From an uncultured Flavobacteriales bacterium (GTDB taxonomy: Bacteria > Bacteroidota > Bacteroidia > Flavobacteriales_D > Crocinitomicaceae), in assembly GCA_913054135.1 (NCBI GenBank), contig CAJXJK010000001.1:62001-126000 (forward strand): a DNA stretch of 64,000 bases, written 5' to 3'. The translations under genes were made by a program, and so were the position numbers. The notes beneath the pieces are model-generated. The model did no database searches. It was given only the letters and a program-made list of their open reading frames with translations, and was not told the origin of the DNA. Of this stretch, positions 18,018-26,375 are shown one piece after another (position 1 is the first letter of the stretch; every line of letters starts with the position of its first letter).

Positions 18018-18728
18018 TTACTCTTCATCAGGATCAGGTAAATCGGCATCCTTATAGGTATTTGAAAGACTTAAAAGAGGCATTCTTACGTTGAAGAACA
18101 GTTCTTTAACTTTCTTTTTACCCTTAATTTTTTCTTGATCACTTTTTTTAAATTTCAGCAAATCACAGTCAGTGATTAGGTGTTGTTCAACCGCTCTTAA
18201 TCCTAAATCACCTAATATTTGATATTCATGATCTACAGATACCACCACGAAAGCTGACATTAAATCTTTACCATCTCCGCTTTTGTAAATAGTCTCTAAA
18301 AAAGAATAATAATGCTTTGCGTAAAAATGTTTTTCATCATCCTTTTCTAATTTCAAGCTAGCAATTGACATTTTCAATAAAACTTCTAAATCAACTGGGT
18401 TTTCTTGCAACACCTCTTCACCAGTTTTCAACACCTTGTCGTAGTCTTTCAGTTTATAATCTTCAGCTAACGACTTCTTTAAATTGCTGATACCATAGGG
18501 TTGATAATACCGTTGAAAGACATTGCCGTAATATAAATGATGATATTCTTCGGCACTTAATGAACTGTCTTTGTTGAGTATTTTCTTTTTCAATTTCGGA
18601 TAATAAAAGACTGAAGACGTGTCTTTTATCGTTTTCTTGATTTCATCAAAGTTGACCTTTGATATAGATTGACTCCATGACAAGGTCATGGCAGAAAGCC
18701 AAACAGTCAGAATTACAAGTTTTTTCAT
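18018..18728 (-). CDS. DUF4919-like secreted protein
   Basis: The 236-residue product has a signal peptide (MKKLVILTVWLSAMTLSWSQ). It is otherwise helical with TPR-like character in the middle (LAEDYKLKDYDKVLKTGEEVLQENP). The segments SSVFYYPKLKKKILNKD and LYYGNVFQRYYQPYG match the conserved core of DUF4919 proteins of Bacteroidota. The C-terminal region contains VKELFFNVRMPL. No enzymatic motif is visible. It is a single gene with a 263-base upstream region. Confidence 0.8.
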   Translation of the reverse strand: MKKLVILTVWLSAMTLSWSQSISKVNFDEIKKTIKDTSSVFYYPKLKKKILNKDSSLSAEEYHHLYYGNVFQRYYQPYGISNLKKSLAEDYKLKDYDKVLKTGEEVLQENPVDLEVLLKMSIASLKLEKDDEKHFYAKHYYSFLETIYKSGDGKDLMSAFVVVSVDHEYQILGDLGLRAVEQHLITDCDLLKFKKSDQEKIKGKKKVKELFFNVRMPLLSLSNTYKDADLPDPDEE

Positions 18729-18957
18729 AATGGGTTTTGGTTAAAAAGCCATTCAATGTAAATTAAAATGCCTCAGTATGATTGGTCAGATCACTTAAGT
18801 ATAAGCATGATAATCAATTTGGTAACAAATAATCTTGAAAAATTATTGTGAATAGAATAACAACCTTAATCTCAATCGTTTATTATTGGACTCAAAAAAC
18901 GTAACCTTGAATATGAAATACTGCGTATATTGAAGACCGATTTTTAACGAATATGAA

Positions 18958-18965
18958 TATATTTG
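18958..18965 (+). promoter_or_regulatory. Possible -7 box of the pdhA-pdhC promoter
   Basis: TATATTTG matches TAnnTTTG and lies 26 bases before the pdhA ATG. A TTG at 18930-18932 is 25 bases upstream, slightly too far for the usual spacing. Confidence 0.4.
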
Positions 18966-18991
18966 TCAATTGAATTTTAGTACAGGAAACT

Positions 18992-20050
18992 ATGGCAACT
19001 AAAACTGCTGCAAAAAAGCCCTCGAAGGCTGCAAAGACAACAAGAAAATCGAAAGCATCAAAGTTTTCGAAAGCAACCTATATCAAATGGTATACGGACA
19101 TGTTGTTAATTAGAAAATTTGAAGAGAAAATTTCTCAATTATATATCCAACAAAAATTTGGTGGATTCTTGCACGTATACATTGGGCAAGAAGCTATCGC
19201 GGTTGGAACAGTGTCTGGTTCTCAAAAAGGAGACAAGCACATAACTGCATATAGAGATCATGGACATCCAATTGCCCTAGGATCAGACCCAAGAGTATTG
19301 GCGGCTGAGCTTTATGGTAAATCAACAGGTTGTTCAAAAGGAAAAGGAGGCTCAATGCACTTTTTTGATGTGGAGAGAGGATTCATGGGAGGACACGGAA
19401 TAGTTGGTGCTCAAATACCAATGGGAGCTGGAATCGCATTTGCCGAGCAATACAAGGGAACAAAAAATGTTTGTTTTTGTTCATTTGGGGATGGAGCAGC
19501 AAGACAAGGTGCATTGCACGAGACTTTCAACATGGCAATGAACTGGAACCTTCCATGCGTTTTCATTATTGAGAACAACAACTATGCAATGGGAACTTCA
19601 GTTGAGCGAACTACTAATGTTACTGACATGTCTCAAATTGGTGCATCTTACGATATGCCTTCATTCATTGTTGACGGAATGAGTCCTGAAGCAGTTCATG
19701 AAGCAATTGAAGAAGCTGCTGATAGAGCAAGAAAAGGAAACGGACCAACATTATTGGATATTAGAACTTACAGATATAAAGGACATTCAATGTCTGATCC
19801 TCAAAAATATAGAACTAAGGAAGAAGTTGCTGATTGGCAAGCAAAAGATCCTATTGATCACTGCTTAAAAGTGATTAAGGATAACAAATGGTTGACCGAG
19901 AAGAAAATCACTGAAATCCAAGATTGGGTAAAGAAAGAAGTTGCCGAATCAATCAAATTTGCTGAAGACTCTCCTTTACCAACTCCAGATGAGTTGTACA
20001 AAGATGTTTACAAAGAGGAATATCCTTTCATTAAAGAATACTTAGCATAA
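18992..20050 (+). CDS. pdhA: Pyruvate dehydrogenase E1 component, alpha subunit
   Basis: This subunit, with E1-beta, decarboxylates pyruvate using thiamine diphosphate. The 352 residues contain the substrate/cofactor blocks ITAYRDHGHP, KGGSMHFFD and GGHGIVGAQIP. The thiamine diphosphate motif begins GDGA at 166-169 and ends ENN at 194-196. The phosphorylation-loop-like segment YRYKGHSMSDP is also present. The first 28 residues are an unusual Lys/Ala/Ser/Thr tail (MATKTAAKKPSKAAKTTRKS and on) placed before the normal start of homologues near TYIKWYTDMLLIRKFEEK. The ATG at 18992 is the only start that includes this tail; no methionine occurs between it and Met37. The next gene is the E2 component; E1-beta is not in the window, as is common in Flavobacteriia. 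Confidence 0.94.
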   Translation: MATKTAAKKPSKAAKTTRKSKASKFSKATYIKWYTDMLLIRKFEEKISQLYIQQKFGGFLHVYIGQEAIAVGTVSGSQKGDKHITAYRDHGHPIALGSDPRVLAAELYGKSTGCSKGKGGSMHFFDVERGFMGGHGIVGAQIPMGAGIAFAEQYKGTKNVCFCSFGDGAARQGALHETFNMAMNWNLPCVFIIENNNYAMGTSVERTTNVTDMSQIGASYDMPSFIVDGMSPEAVHEAIEEAADRARKGNGPTLLDIRTYRYKGHSMSDPQKYRTKEEVADWQAKDPIDHCLKVIKDNKWLTEKKITEIQDWVKKEVAESIKFAEDSPLPTPDELYKDVYKEEYPFIKEYLA

Positions 20051-20092
20051 GCTAATAAGATATTATACAAATTAATTGACCAAACAAAAGAC

Positions 20093-21370
20093 ATGGCGGA
20101 AATAGTTAGAATGCCGAAATTATCTGATACAATGACCGAAGGTGTTGTTGCAGAATGGCATAAAAAAGTTGGAGACGCAGTTTCAGAAGGAGATTTACTA
20201 GCTGAAATTGAAACTGATAAGGCCACAATGGAATTTGAGTCATTTTATGACGGAGTTCTATTACACATTGGTGTAGACAAAGGTGATGCTGCTCCTGTAA
20301 ATGATATTCTTGCCATCATTGGTGAAAAAGGAGAAGATGTTAAAGCAATTATTGCTGAAGCAGGCTCTTCAGCCGAACCCGCTGTTGAAGAATCATCAAG
20401 AAAGAAAGCTGAAGTCGAACCAGCACCAGTAGCTGCACCAGTTACACCTACTCCTGCACCAGTTGCTGCTGAAGTAGTGGCTGAACCAGTAATTTCAAAT
20501 GGATCTTCAAATGGTGAAAGAATTTTTGCCTCTCCATTAGCAAAGAAAATGGCTGCTGAAAAAGGAATTAGTTTAAGTGCTATTTCAGGTTCAGGAGAAA
20601 ACAGCAGAATAGTAAAAAGAGATATTGAAAACTACCAACCTGCTGCTTCAGGCGGAGCTCAGGTAATATATGCTGCTCCGACAGGAACAGAATCATTTAC
20701 AGACGTGCCTAATTCTCAAATGAGAAAAGCAATTGCTAAAGCACTTTCTGCATCTAAATTTTCTGCTCCTCACTTCTATCTTAAAATGGAAGTTGATATG
20801 GATAATGCAATTGCAGCTAGAAAAGCTATCAATGAAGATGGATCTGTGAAGATTTCATTCAACGATATGGTAGTTAAAGCTGTTGCAGCCGCTCTAAGAA
20901 AAAATCCAAAAGTGAATGCTGACTGGATGGGAGATGCAATCAGATACAATGACCACATTCATGTTGGTGTTGCGGTTGCAGTTGAAGATGGATTAGTTGT
21001 TCCTGTTGTGAAATTTACAGATACTAAAGGAATGGCTCAAATTGGAGCTGAAATCAAAGATTTAGCATCTAGAGCAAAAGACAAAAAAATTCAACCAGAC
21101 GAAATGCAAGGTGGAACCTTCGCAGTATCGAACTTAGGAATGTATGGTATTGAAGATTTCACTTCTATTATCAACCCTCCTAACGGATGCATACTTTCTG
21201 TAGGGCAAATCAAATCAACTCCTGTTGTTAAAAACGGAGAGATTGTACCAGGAAATGTAATGAAACTGAGCTTATCTTGTGACCACAGGGTTGTTGACGG
21301 AGCTGTTGGCTCTGCATTTTTGAAAACCTTAAAAGAACTATTAGAGAATCCTGTAAAGATGATTGTCTAA
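20093..21370 (+). CDS. pdhC: Pyruvate dehydrogenase E2, dihydrolipoamide acetyltransferase
   Basis: E2 carries acetyl groups on lipoate and transfers them to CoA. Domain order in the 425 residues is as follows. A single lipoyl domain spans about 1-78, with lipoyl-lysine Lys43 in EIETDKATMEF. An Ala/Pro-rich linker covers about 95-145. The peripheral-subunit-binding domain is about 147-185 (FASPLAKKMAAEKGI). The catalytic domain ends SCDHRVVDGAVG, giving His398 and Asp402. Many flavobacterial E2 proteins are longer with two lipoyl domains, so this is a compact version. It follows pdhA by 42 bases and has a terminator downstream. Confidence 0.95.
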   Translation: MAEIVRMPKLSDTMTEGVVAEWHKKVGDAVSEGDLLAEIETDKATMEFESFYDGVLLHIGVDKGDAAPVNDILAIIGEKGEDVKAIIAEAGSSAEPAVEESSRKKAEVEPAPVAAPVTPTPAPVAAEVVAEPVISNGSSNGERIFASPLAKKMAAEKGISLSAISGSGENSRIVKRDIENYQPAASGGAQVIYAAPTGTESFTDVPNSQMRKAIAKALSASKFSAPHFYLKMEVDMDNAIAARKAINEDGSVKISFNDMVVKAVAAALRKNPKVNADWMGDAIRYNDHIHVGVAVAVEDGLVVPVVKFTDTKGMAQIGAEIKDLASRAKDKKIQPDEMQGGTFAVSNLGMYGIEDFTSIINPPNGCILSVGQIKSTPVVKNGEIVPGNVMKLSLSCDHRVVDGAVGSAFLKTLKELLENPVKMIV

Positions 21371-21385
21371 TTGAACTAAATAATT

Positions 21386-21420
21386 GAAAAAGGTCTTTCT
21401 TAGAAAGGCCTTTTTTTGTT
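21386..21420 (+). terminator. Rho-independent terminator after pdhC
   Basis: GGTCTTT (21392-21398) pairs with AAAGGCC (21404-21410), one G-T wobble, followed by seven T. It sits between pdhC and the next start. Confidence 0.82.
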
Positions 21421-21425
21421 TTAGG

Positions 21426-22127
21426 ATGAAAAAATTTGCGATATATCTTGATGCAGCTATTAGTATGACAATGCCTTTGGTTGGAGCTGCCTTTTTCATT
21501 TGGCAAGACTCTACATTTTCAAACCACATATATTTGTTTTGCTGGTTGATGTTTGTGATCAATATTGGATTGACATTTGAAATCAACAAATTGTTCTCAA
21601 ATCCAAAATCTAGCTTGCTTTCCATCCTGCACTTTTTCATTTTACTCATCCTTGTGCTACTTGGACATCTTGAAATTCAAGAGTTCTTATTAGCCTCTAT
21701 AATTGGGGAATCTGTCGCGACATCCTTGGCCATTCTGTACTTTTTCATATTTAAGAAAGGTATTGATGGTAAGTCTGCCTGGAAATCGTTTGGTGCTTTT
21801 ACGGTCATTTTAATATCAATCTTTTTCATTGGTACCATTTACCCATTCTTTGGTGAATGGATTCTATTTATTCAGTCTTCAGATCCCGGAATTTTAATGT
21901 GGATAGCATTTGCTACCACTTTGACAATTGGGATTATGAGAAAAGCCAACACTCTTGGGGCAATAATGTTGAAGAAGAAAAAAGACCCTAACTACGATCA
22001 TGAAAAAGAAATACAAAAGGCAATGGATAGCAAAACTCCAATGCCTGACGAATCAAAAGTTATGCTCATTGGCTTAGGACTATGGTTCGTAGGCTTAGGT
22101 ATTCTCTTTGGCATCTATGCCAACTAG
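21426..22127 (+). CDS. Unknown multi-spanning membrane protein
   Basis: The 233-residue product has about seven hydrophobic segments and a charged loop before the last one (KKKKDPNYDHEKEIQKAMDS, about 178-197). I chose the ATG at 21426 because an in-frame TTG further upstream lies inside the pdhC terminator. No motif identifies the family. The stop overlaps the convergent OmpA-fragment gene by four bases. Confidence 0.72.
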   Translation: MKKFAIYLDAAISMTMPLVGAAFFIWQDSTFSNHIYLFCWLMFVINIGLTFEINKLFSNPKSSLLSILHFFILLILVLLGHLEIQEFLLASIIGESVATSLAILYFFIFKKGIDGKSAWKSFGAFTVILISIFFIGTIYPFFGEWILFIQSSDPGILMWIAFATTLTIGIMRKANTLGAIMLKKKKDPNYDHEKEIQKAMDSKTPMPDESKVMLIGLGLWFVGLGILFGIYAN

Positions 22128-22414
22128 TCTGTGATCTTTCTAATCTCCGTTCTTCTATTTGCAGCTTTACCATTTTCAGTATCATTACTTCCTATTGGCG
22201 CAGTCTCACCAAATCCTATAGTCTCTAGTTGTGTTGATTGAATCCCTTGAGCAATTAAATATTGTTTAACTGCTTCAGCTCGAGCTAAAGAAAGTTCGGC
22301 ATTAGATTTTTCAGAGCCATCAGAATCTGTATGTCCTTCAATAGAAAACTTAGATTCAGATTCACCCTTTAAAAAGAGAACTAACTTGTCTAAAGCCTCA
22401 AATGATTCGGTCAT
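22124..22414 (-). CDS. OmpA C-terminal domain, 3' half of a frameshifted gene
   Basis: The 96 residues from the ATG at 22414 are an OmpA/Pal-type peptidoglycan-binding domain: EGHTDSDGS, LSLARAEAVKQYL, and the terminal GKAANRRTEI. OmpA homology continues upstream of this ATG in the same frame (LNFETNSAEI), overlapping the stop region of the gene at 22441-22794 in a different frame. No plausible start codon precedes this upstream homology after the in-frame TGA. This fragment has no signal peptide of its own. It is therefore best read as the second half of one gene broken by a -1 type frameshift, either a real mutation, a recoding event or a sequencing error. Confidence 0.75.
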   Translation of the reverse strand: MTESFEALDKLVLFLKGESESKFSIEGHTDSDGSEKSNAELSLARAEAVKQYLIAQGIQSTQLETIGFGETAPIGSNDTENGKAANRRTEIRKITD

Positions 22415-22440
22415 TATCTCTGCAGAATTTGTCTCAAAAT

Positions 22441-22794
22441 TTAAATTTCAAATTTTTCTCTTGCCTCATACAATACTTGAATTCGTACATGATTGTAAAT
22501 TTTTCGCCCTTCCAATTCTGGAATATTAAGGGGTGCTTCTTTTTTTATTTCTCCTTCTTCTTTTAATTGGATTGTATATGAACCGGGGGAAAGTATTAAA
22601 TCAAAACTTCCTTTTGAGCCAGTATTACCTGAATGCACCAAAGTGCCTTTATCGTTAAAAAGTAAAACTTCAATTTCAGAGACAGGAACTTCATCAAAAT
22701 CTGTTACCAAAATCTCAGCATCAAAAGTTTCTATACTGAATGCATTAACGAATAAACTACATGTTAAAAGGCCTGCGAATAATATCTTCTTCAT
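22441..22794 (-). CDS. Secreted N-terminal half of a frameshifted OmpA-family protein
   Basis: From the ATG at 22794 the product begins with a signal peptide (MKKILFAGLLTCSLFVNAFS) and continues with one beta-sandwich domain like a carboxypeptidase regulatory or Ig-like fold (DFDEVPVSEIEVLLFNDKG, SPGSYTIQLKEEG). It ends in IYNHVRIQVLYEAREKFEI and stops. Slipping back one base at the last codon would continue directly into LNFETNSAEI of the OmpA domain. An upstream in-frame ATG at 22827 would precede the signal peptide and is less likely. The intact product would be a periplasmic, peptidoglycan-tethered protein of about 220 residues. Confidence 0.75.
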   Translation of the reverse strand: MKKILFAGLLTCSLFVNAFSIETFDAEILVTDFDEVPVSEIEVLLFNDKGTLVHSGNTGSKGSFDLILSPGSYTIQLKEEGEIKKEAPLNIPELEGRKIYNHVRIQVLYEAREKFEI

Positions 22795-22844
22795 AATTAT
22801 TGATTTGAATTTCTTTTGAATGTTCAAATCAATAATAAGTAACC

Positions 22845-23870
22845 CTAAATTTTATACTTCTCTTTATATTTTAGAATGGGCTGCTCTATTAAATGATAAG
22901 ACAAGACAGCCACTGCAAAGGTCAACAGGATGTTGTAAGGATAAGATTGAATCCACCATTTGAGTGATGGCCCAGTAGTTAAAAAGACTCCTTGAAAAAT
23001 GTAAATTCCGTAAGAAATTTGACCGATATAAAAAAGCGGTTTTAGTTCTAGCGCCTTGATCAAGAAACTTGATTGATTATGATAAATCCAAAGAAGAATA
23101 CAACTTACCCCTAGGGCCTGAAAAAAAGACACATACGTAAGCAAGTCAAAGGGAACATATAAAGGAGAAAGGAATAAAACCAAACCAATGATAAAAACAC
23201 CTAAGCTTGGCATAAACCGGACTGATTTATCTTTCAAGACAGCAATAATTGCACCCATAATAATGGGAGAAATAGCTGGTAAAAACCACCTATTGATATG
23301 ATAATCATTAGCTAAATCATTGCTTTGATTAAATATGAAAAGTGCAACACAAGATCCTACTATAACAAATGCAAGACCTAAGATTATTTTAGGATTTTTA
23401 ATAAATGCCAATACAAATGGCCAGGTAAAATAGAATTGCTCTTCAACGGCTAAAGACCATGTGTGAGCGAGTTCACCTGTGTAATTCGCTTTGGGAATAA
23501 AATTATTGATGTAAAAGAAAGAGTAAAATAATCCTACAACTGAAATTGGAATGAGATCTAAAAACATTAAGACTACGGCAAAGATCATCATCAATATAAG
23601 CGGAGGTAATAGCCTTAGAAACCTACGGACGAAAAAGAACTTTAGATTAATAGACCCGTTCCTCTTTTTCTCATCAAGAAGTAAGGATGTTATCAAAAAA
23701 CCAGAAATCACAAAAAACACCATCACCCCTGTGTCCCCAGATATGAGTGGCCAGAAACGTTCTAAAAAAAATTCACTCTTAGGCAATGACCACCTCAAGC
23801 CCAAATGGGCAAGTAACACCATGAAAATTGAAATTGCCCTCAGGCCGTTCAAGCCTTTAATGTAATTCAT
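22845..23870 (-). CDS. Acyltransferase 3 (OafA/YrhL) family membrane protein
   Basis: The 341 residues form about ten transmembrane helices typical of acyltransferase family 3, which O-acylates sugars of surface polysaccharides. The start YIKGLNGLRAISIFMVLLAHLG has the conserved R and H; SGFLITSLLL, FFVRRFLRLLPPL and HTWSLAVEEQFYF are the other family blocks. The SGNH domain found in some members is absent. The gene overlaps the upstream glycosyltransferase-like gene by 14 bases, pointing to joint modification of a cell-surface glycan. Confidence 0.9.
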   Translation of the reverse strand: MNYIKGLNGLRAISIFMVLLAHLGLRWSLPKSEFFLERFWPLISGDTGVMVFFVISGFLITSLLLDEKKRNGSINLKFFFVRRFLRLLPPLILMMIFAVVLMFLDLIPISVVGLFYSFFYINNFIPKANYTGELAHTWSLAVEEQFYFTWPFVLAFIKNPKIILGLAFVIVGSCVALFIFNQSNDLANDYHINRWFLPAISPIIMGAIIAVLKDKSVRFMPSLGVFIIGLVLFLSPLYVPFDLLTYVSFFQALGVSCILLWIYHNQSSFLIKALELKPLFYIGQISYGIYIFQGVFLTTGPSLKWWIQSYPYNILLTFAVAVLSYHLIEQPILKYKEKYKI

Positions 23871-25314
23871 CTTTTTTCTTTAAGATGAGACAAAGCCAAT
23901 CGTCATATACTACCTCAAATCCCTTTAAAAGTTTGAGTTCGTCATAGCTCACATACACTTCGGCCGTAACGCCATTTCTAATCCAAACTATAGCGTCAGA
24001 TGAAGTGAGTTCATAAAACAACACATCCATTTCTTCTTTATAGGTTGGATTACTTTCTTGGCTGTATAAGTTCGTTTTTTCAGGCAATAAGAAGGTATTT
24101 ACCTCTGCTTCAGAAAAGTACTGAATAGGTCCTTGGTCATTGCAATAAATTCTATCGGCTGAAATATTTGTCAGATGAGAAGTGAATTTAAACGCTCTCC
24201 AGTCTTTAGAGTTATAGCCAACTCCGTTTTCTTTTAAATTCAAATTAGAAATAATGGTTAATCCAAAACAGAGAATTAACACCTTGGGTAAAATGAACTT
24301 CATGCGTGCCTTAAACTTATCGCTCGTTAGAACAGATGACTGCGCAACTGCTGCTAAAGCAATAAGATTCAGATAAAGTGGAAAAGATGTTCTCAATTCG
24401 AAAGGGATACTCGCATCAATGAAGGCCGAACTCAAAAACAAAAACACAATGTAAGCATAGAAATGAATGACCAAAAACCAATCAAGCAATGACATCAACA
24501 CCTTGTCTTTCCAAATTTTAAAGAGGTATAGTAAGGGTAAAACAAATAGTATCCCTCCTAAAAAAATTGATAAATATGGATGAATATCTGATGTCAACAA
24601 ACCGCCTAAACTCTCTAAGAAATTTAAGAAATCATTAGCATTTGGTAAATGAGCCATGAACGGTCGAGCTGTGTTACCTAGTTTAAAAGTTCCCAGTAAG
24701 GTCCATCCAACAATAGTTAATAGGCCAACCATTAAAGAAAGAACAGCCCGTGGCTTTCTATTGATAAAGAGATAGGCTAAAAACAAAGAGCCCGCCGAAA
24801 CAAAACCTACCATTCTTGTTAAACATAGCAGCACAAGCAAGAAGGTTATTGGCCAAATTGGATTAGGTCTCTTTTCTTTAGCAAGAAACCACAAAAGCAT
24901 AAGAAATAATAATCCGAATAAACTTTCTGTCCATAAGCAGTAATAGTTTGTAATTACAAAAAACAGCCCAAAGAAGATGATGAAATATTTGGGAGCACCA
25001 ATCTCTTTTAAATATCTTCTGAATACAACTACACTTCCGCCAAAAAGTAATAATTGAAGAAATAACAGCCCTTTTGGAGCAAGAGCAAAAAGAGCGGCAA
25101 TTACTGGATACAATGGAAAACGGTGAGCTGCAAACTCTAATCCTTCAGGGCCCGAATGAAGGTAGGCTCCCTTACTTAACAGATTATCTCCTGCTTGTAA
25201 AAATGAGACTGAATCAAAAGTGGTACCGGGTCCAAAAGGGTATAAAACAAAAAAGAACCACCCAAAAATCAGGAATTCTAATCCCCAATTTTTAAGTAGT
25301 TCTTTAAATTTCAT
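23857..25314 (-). CDS. Glycosyltransferase-like multi-spanning membrane protein
   Basis: The 485-residue protein has about ten transmembrane helices in the first 360 residues and a soluble C-terminal domain. The first extracytoplasmic loop reads FDSVSFLQAGDNLLSKGAYLH, followed by RFPLYPVIAALFAL. This is the layout of GT-C enzymes of the GT39/ArnT type, in which an acidic residue near the first helix is catalytic and sugars come from polyprenyl phosphate donors. No sugar specificity can be read. The overlap with the acyltransferase gene supports a role in surface-glycan synthesis. A GT-C call is from architecture, not from a clear signature. Confidence 0.72.
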   Translation of the reverse strand: MKFKELLKNWGLEFLIFGWFFFVLYPFGPGTTFDSVSFLQAGDNLLSKGAYLHSGPEGLEFAAHRFPLYPVIAALFALAPKGLLFLQLLLFGGSVVVFRRYLKEIGAPKYFIIFFGLFFVITNYYCLWTESLFGLLFLMLLWFLAKEKRPNPIWPITFLLVLLCLTRMVGFVSAGSLFLAYLFINRKPRAVLSLMVGLLTIVGWTLLGTFKLGNTARPFMAHLPNANDFLNFLESLGGLLTSDIHPYLSIFLGGILFVLPLLYLFKIWKDKVLMSLLDWFLVIHFYAYIVFLFLSSAFIDASIPFELRTSFPLYLNLIALAAVAQSSVLTSDKFKARMKFILPKVLILCFGLTIISNLNLKENGVGYNSKDWRAFKFTSHLTNISADRIYCNDQGPIQYFSEAEVNTFLLPEKTNLYSQESNPTYKEEMDVLFYELTSSDAIVWIRNGVTAEVYVSYDELKLLKGFEVVYDDWLCLILKKKDELH

Positions 25315-25347
25315 TGTTCAATTTAAGAATTGTATTTGAAACAATTC

Positions 25348-26238
25348 CTAAGCTGTCTCTAAAGCAGCACTTTCGGTTGGGAAAGCTCTGTCTACTTTTT
25401 TAAATAGTCCTTGTAAAACTTTACCGGGCCCAACTTCTGTCACTGAAGAACACCCGTCTGCAATCATTTGTTGCATAGTTTGTGTCCATCTAACAGGTGC
25501 AGTTAATTGCGCCACTAAATTATTTTTAATTTCTGCAGGATCTAAAACCGCAGATGCCGTCACGTTTTGGTAAACCGGGCAAGTAGGAGTTGAGAATTCT
25601 GTTGCTTCAATTGCAGCAGCTAATTCTGCTCTTGCTGGCTCCATTAAAGGAGAGTGAAATGCTCCACCTACTGGTAATTTCAAAGCTCTTCTTGCTCCTT
25701 TTTCTAATAAGATTTCACATGCCTTGTCAATTGCCGGAACTGAACCTGAGATTACTAATTGACCAGGGCAGTTGTAATTTGCTGCTACCACTACTCCATC
25801 AATACTATCACAAACTTCTTCTACAACAGCATCTTCTAAGCTCAAGATCGCAGCCATTGTTGAAGGCTCTGCTTCACAAGCTTTTTGCATTGCTAACGCT
25901 CTTTGTGAAACTAATTTGAGTCCATCTTCAAAAGACAAGACACCATTTGCTACTAGTGCAGAAAGTTCACCTAAAGAGTGACCAGCAACCATTTCAGGTT
26001 TAAAGTCATCTCCTAATACCTTTGATAAAATAACTGAATGCAAAAAGATTGCAGGTTGAGTTACTTTCGTTTGTTTTAATTCTTCATCTGTTCCTGAGAA
26101 CATGATATCCGTTATACGGAATCCTAATATATCGTTTGCCTTTTCAAAAAGGTCTTTTGCTAAATCTGAATTGTCATAAAGGTCTTTACCCATTCCTACG
26201 AACTGAGCTCCTTGACCTGGAAAAACGTATGCTTTCAT
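25348..26238 (-). CDS. fabD: Malonyl-CoA:ACP transacylase
   Basis: FabD loads malonyl groups onto acyl carrier protein for fatty-acid synthesis. The fold signatures are clear: VFPGQGAQFVGMG at the start, GHSLGE with the nucleophilic serine, and GGAFHSPLM with the catalytic histidine. I chose ATG 26238 (MKAYVFPGQG), giving 296 residues, because the 18 residues from an upstream in-frame ATG (26292) are not part of the family and would run through the neighbouring terminator. A TAAATTTG box on the minus strand at 26269-26276 is a plausible -7 element. Confidence 0.94.
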   Translation of the reverse strand: MKAYVFPGQGAQFVGMGKDLYDNSDLAKDLFEKANDILGFRITDIMFSGTDEELKQTKVTQPAIFLHSVILSKVLGDDFKPEMVAGHSLGELSALVANGVLSFEDGLKLVSQRALAMQKACEAEPSTMAAILSLEDAVVEEVCDSIDGVVVAANYNCPGQLVISGSVPAIDKACEILLEKGARRALKLPVGGAFHSPLMEPARAELAAAIEATEFSTPTCPVYQNVTASAVLDPAEIKNNLVAQLTAPVRWTQTMQQMIADGCSSVTEVGPGKVLQGLFKKVDRAFPTESAALETA

Positions 26239-26276
26239 ATTGAATCTTTTCTTTGGATTTTGTTGGAACAAATTTA

Positions 26277-26341
26277 ATAAAAAACCCCTCACTCAGAAGA
26301 GTAAGGGGTCAACATGAAAAAATAGCTACTTAACTATTTTT
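26277..26341 (-). terminator. Tandem hairpins ending the 26376-27392 transcript
   Basis: On the minus strand an A/T-rich hairpin (AAAAATAG 26318-26325 with CTATTTTT 26334-26341) is followed by a GC-rich one. The second pairs ACCCCTCACTC (26284-26294) with GAGTAAGGGGT (26299-26309) and has an AGAA loop and a T run. The second is a classic intrinsic terminator. Confidence 0.83.
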
Positions 26342-26375
26342 AAATTAGGTGTAATCAGCACCCATGAAAAAGCGT

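Noticed and set aside
23551-23865. 104-codon frame opposite the start of the acyltransferase gene
   Set aside because: Basic low-quality sequence with no signal or motif; the acyltransferase reading is strongly supported.
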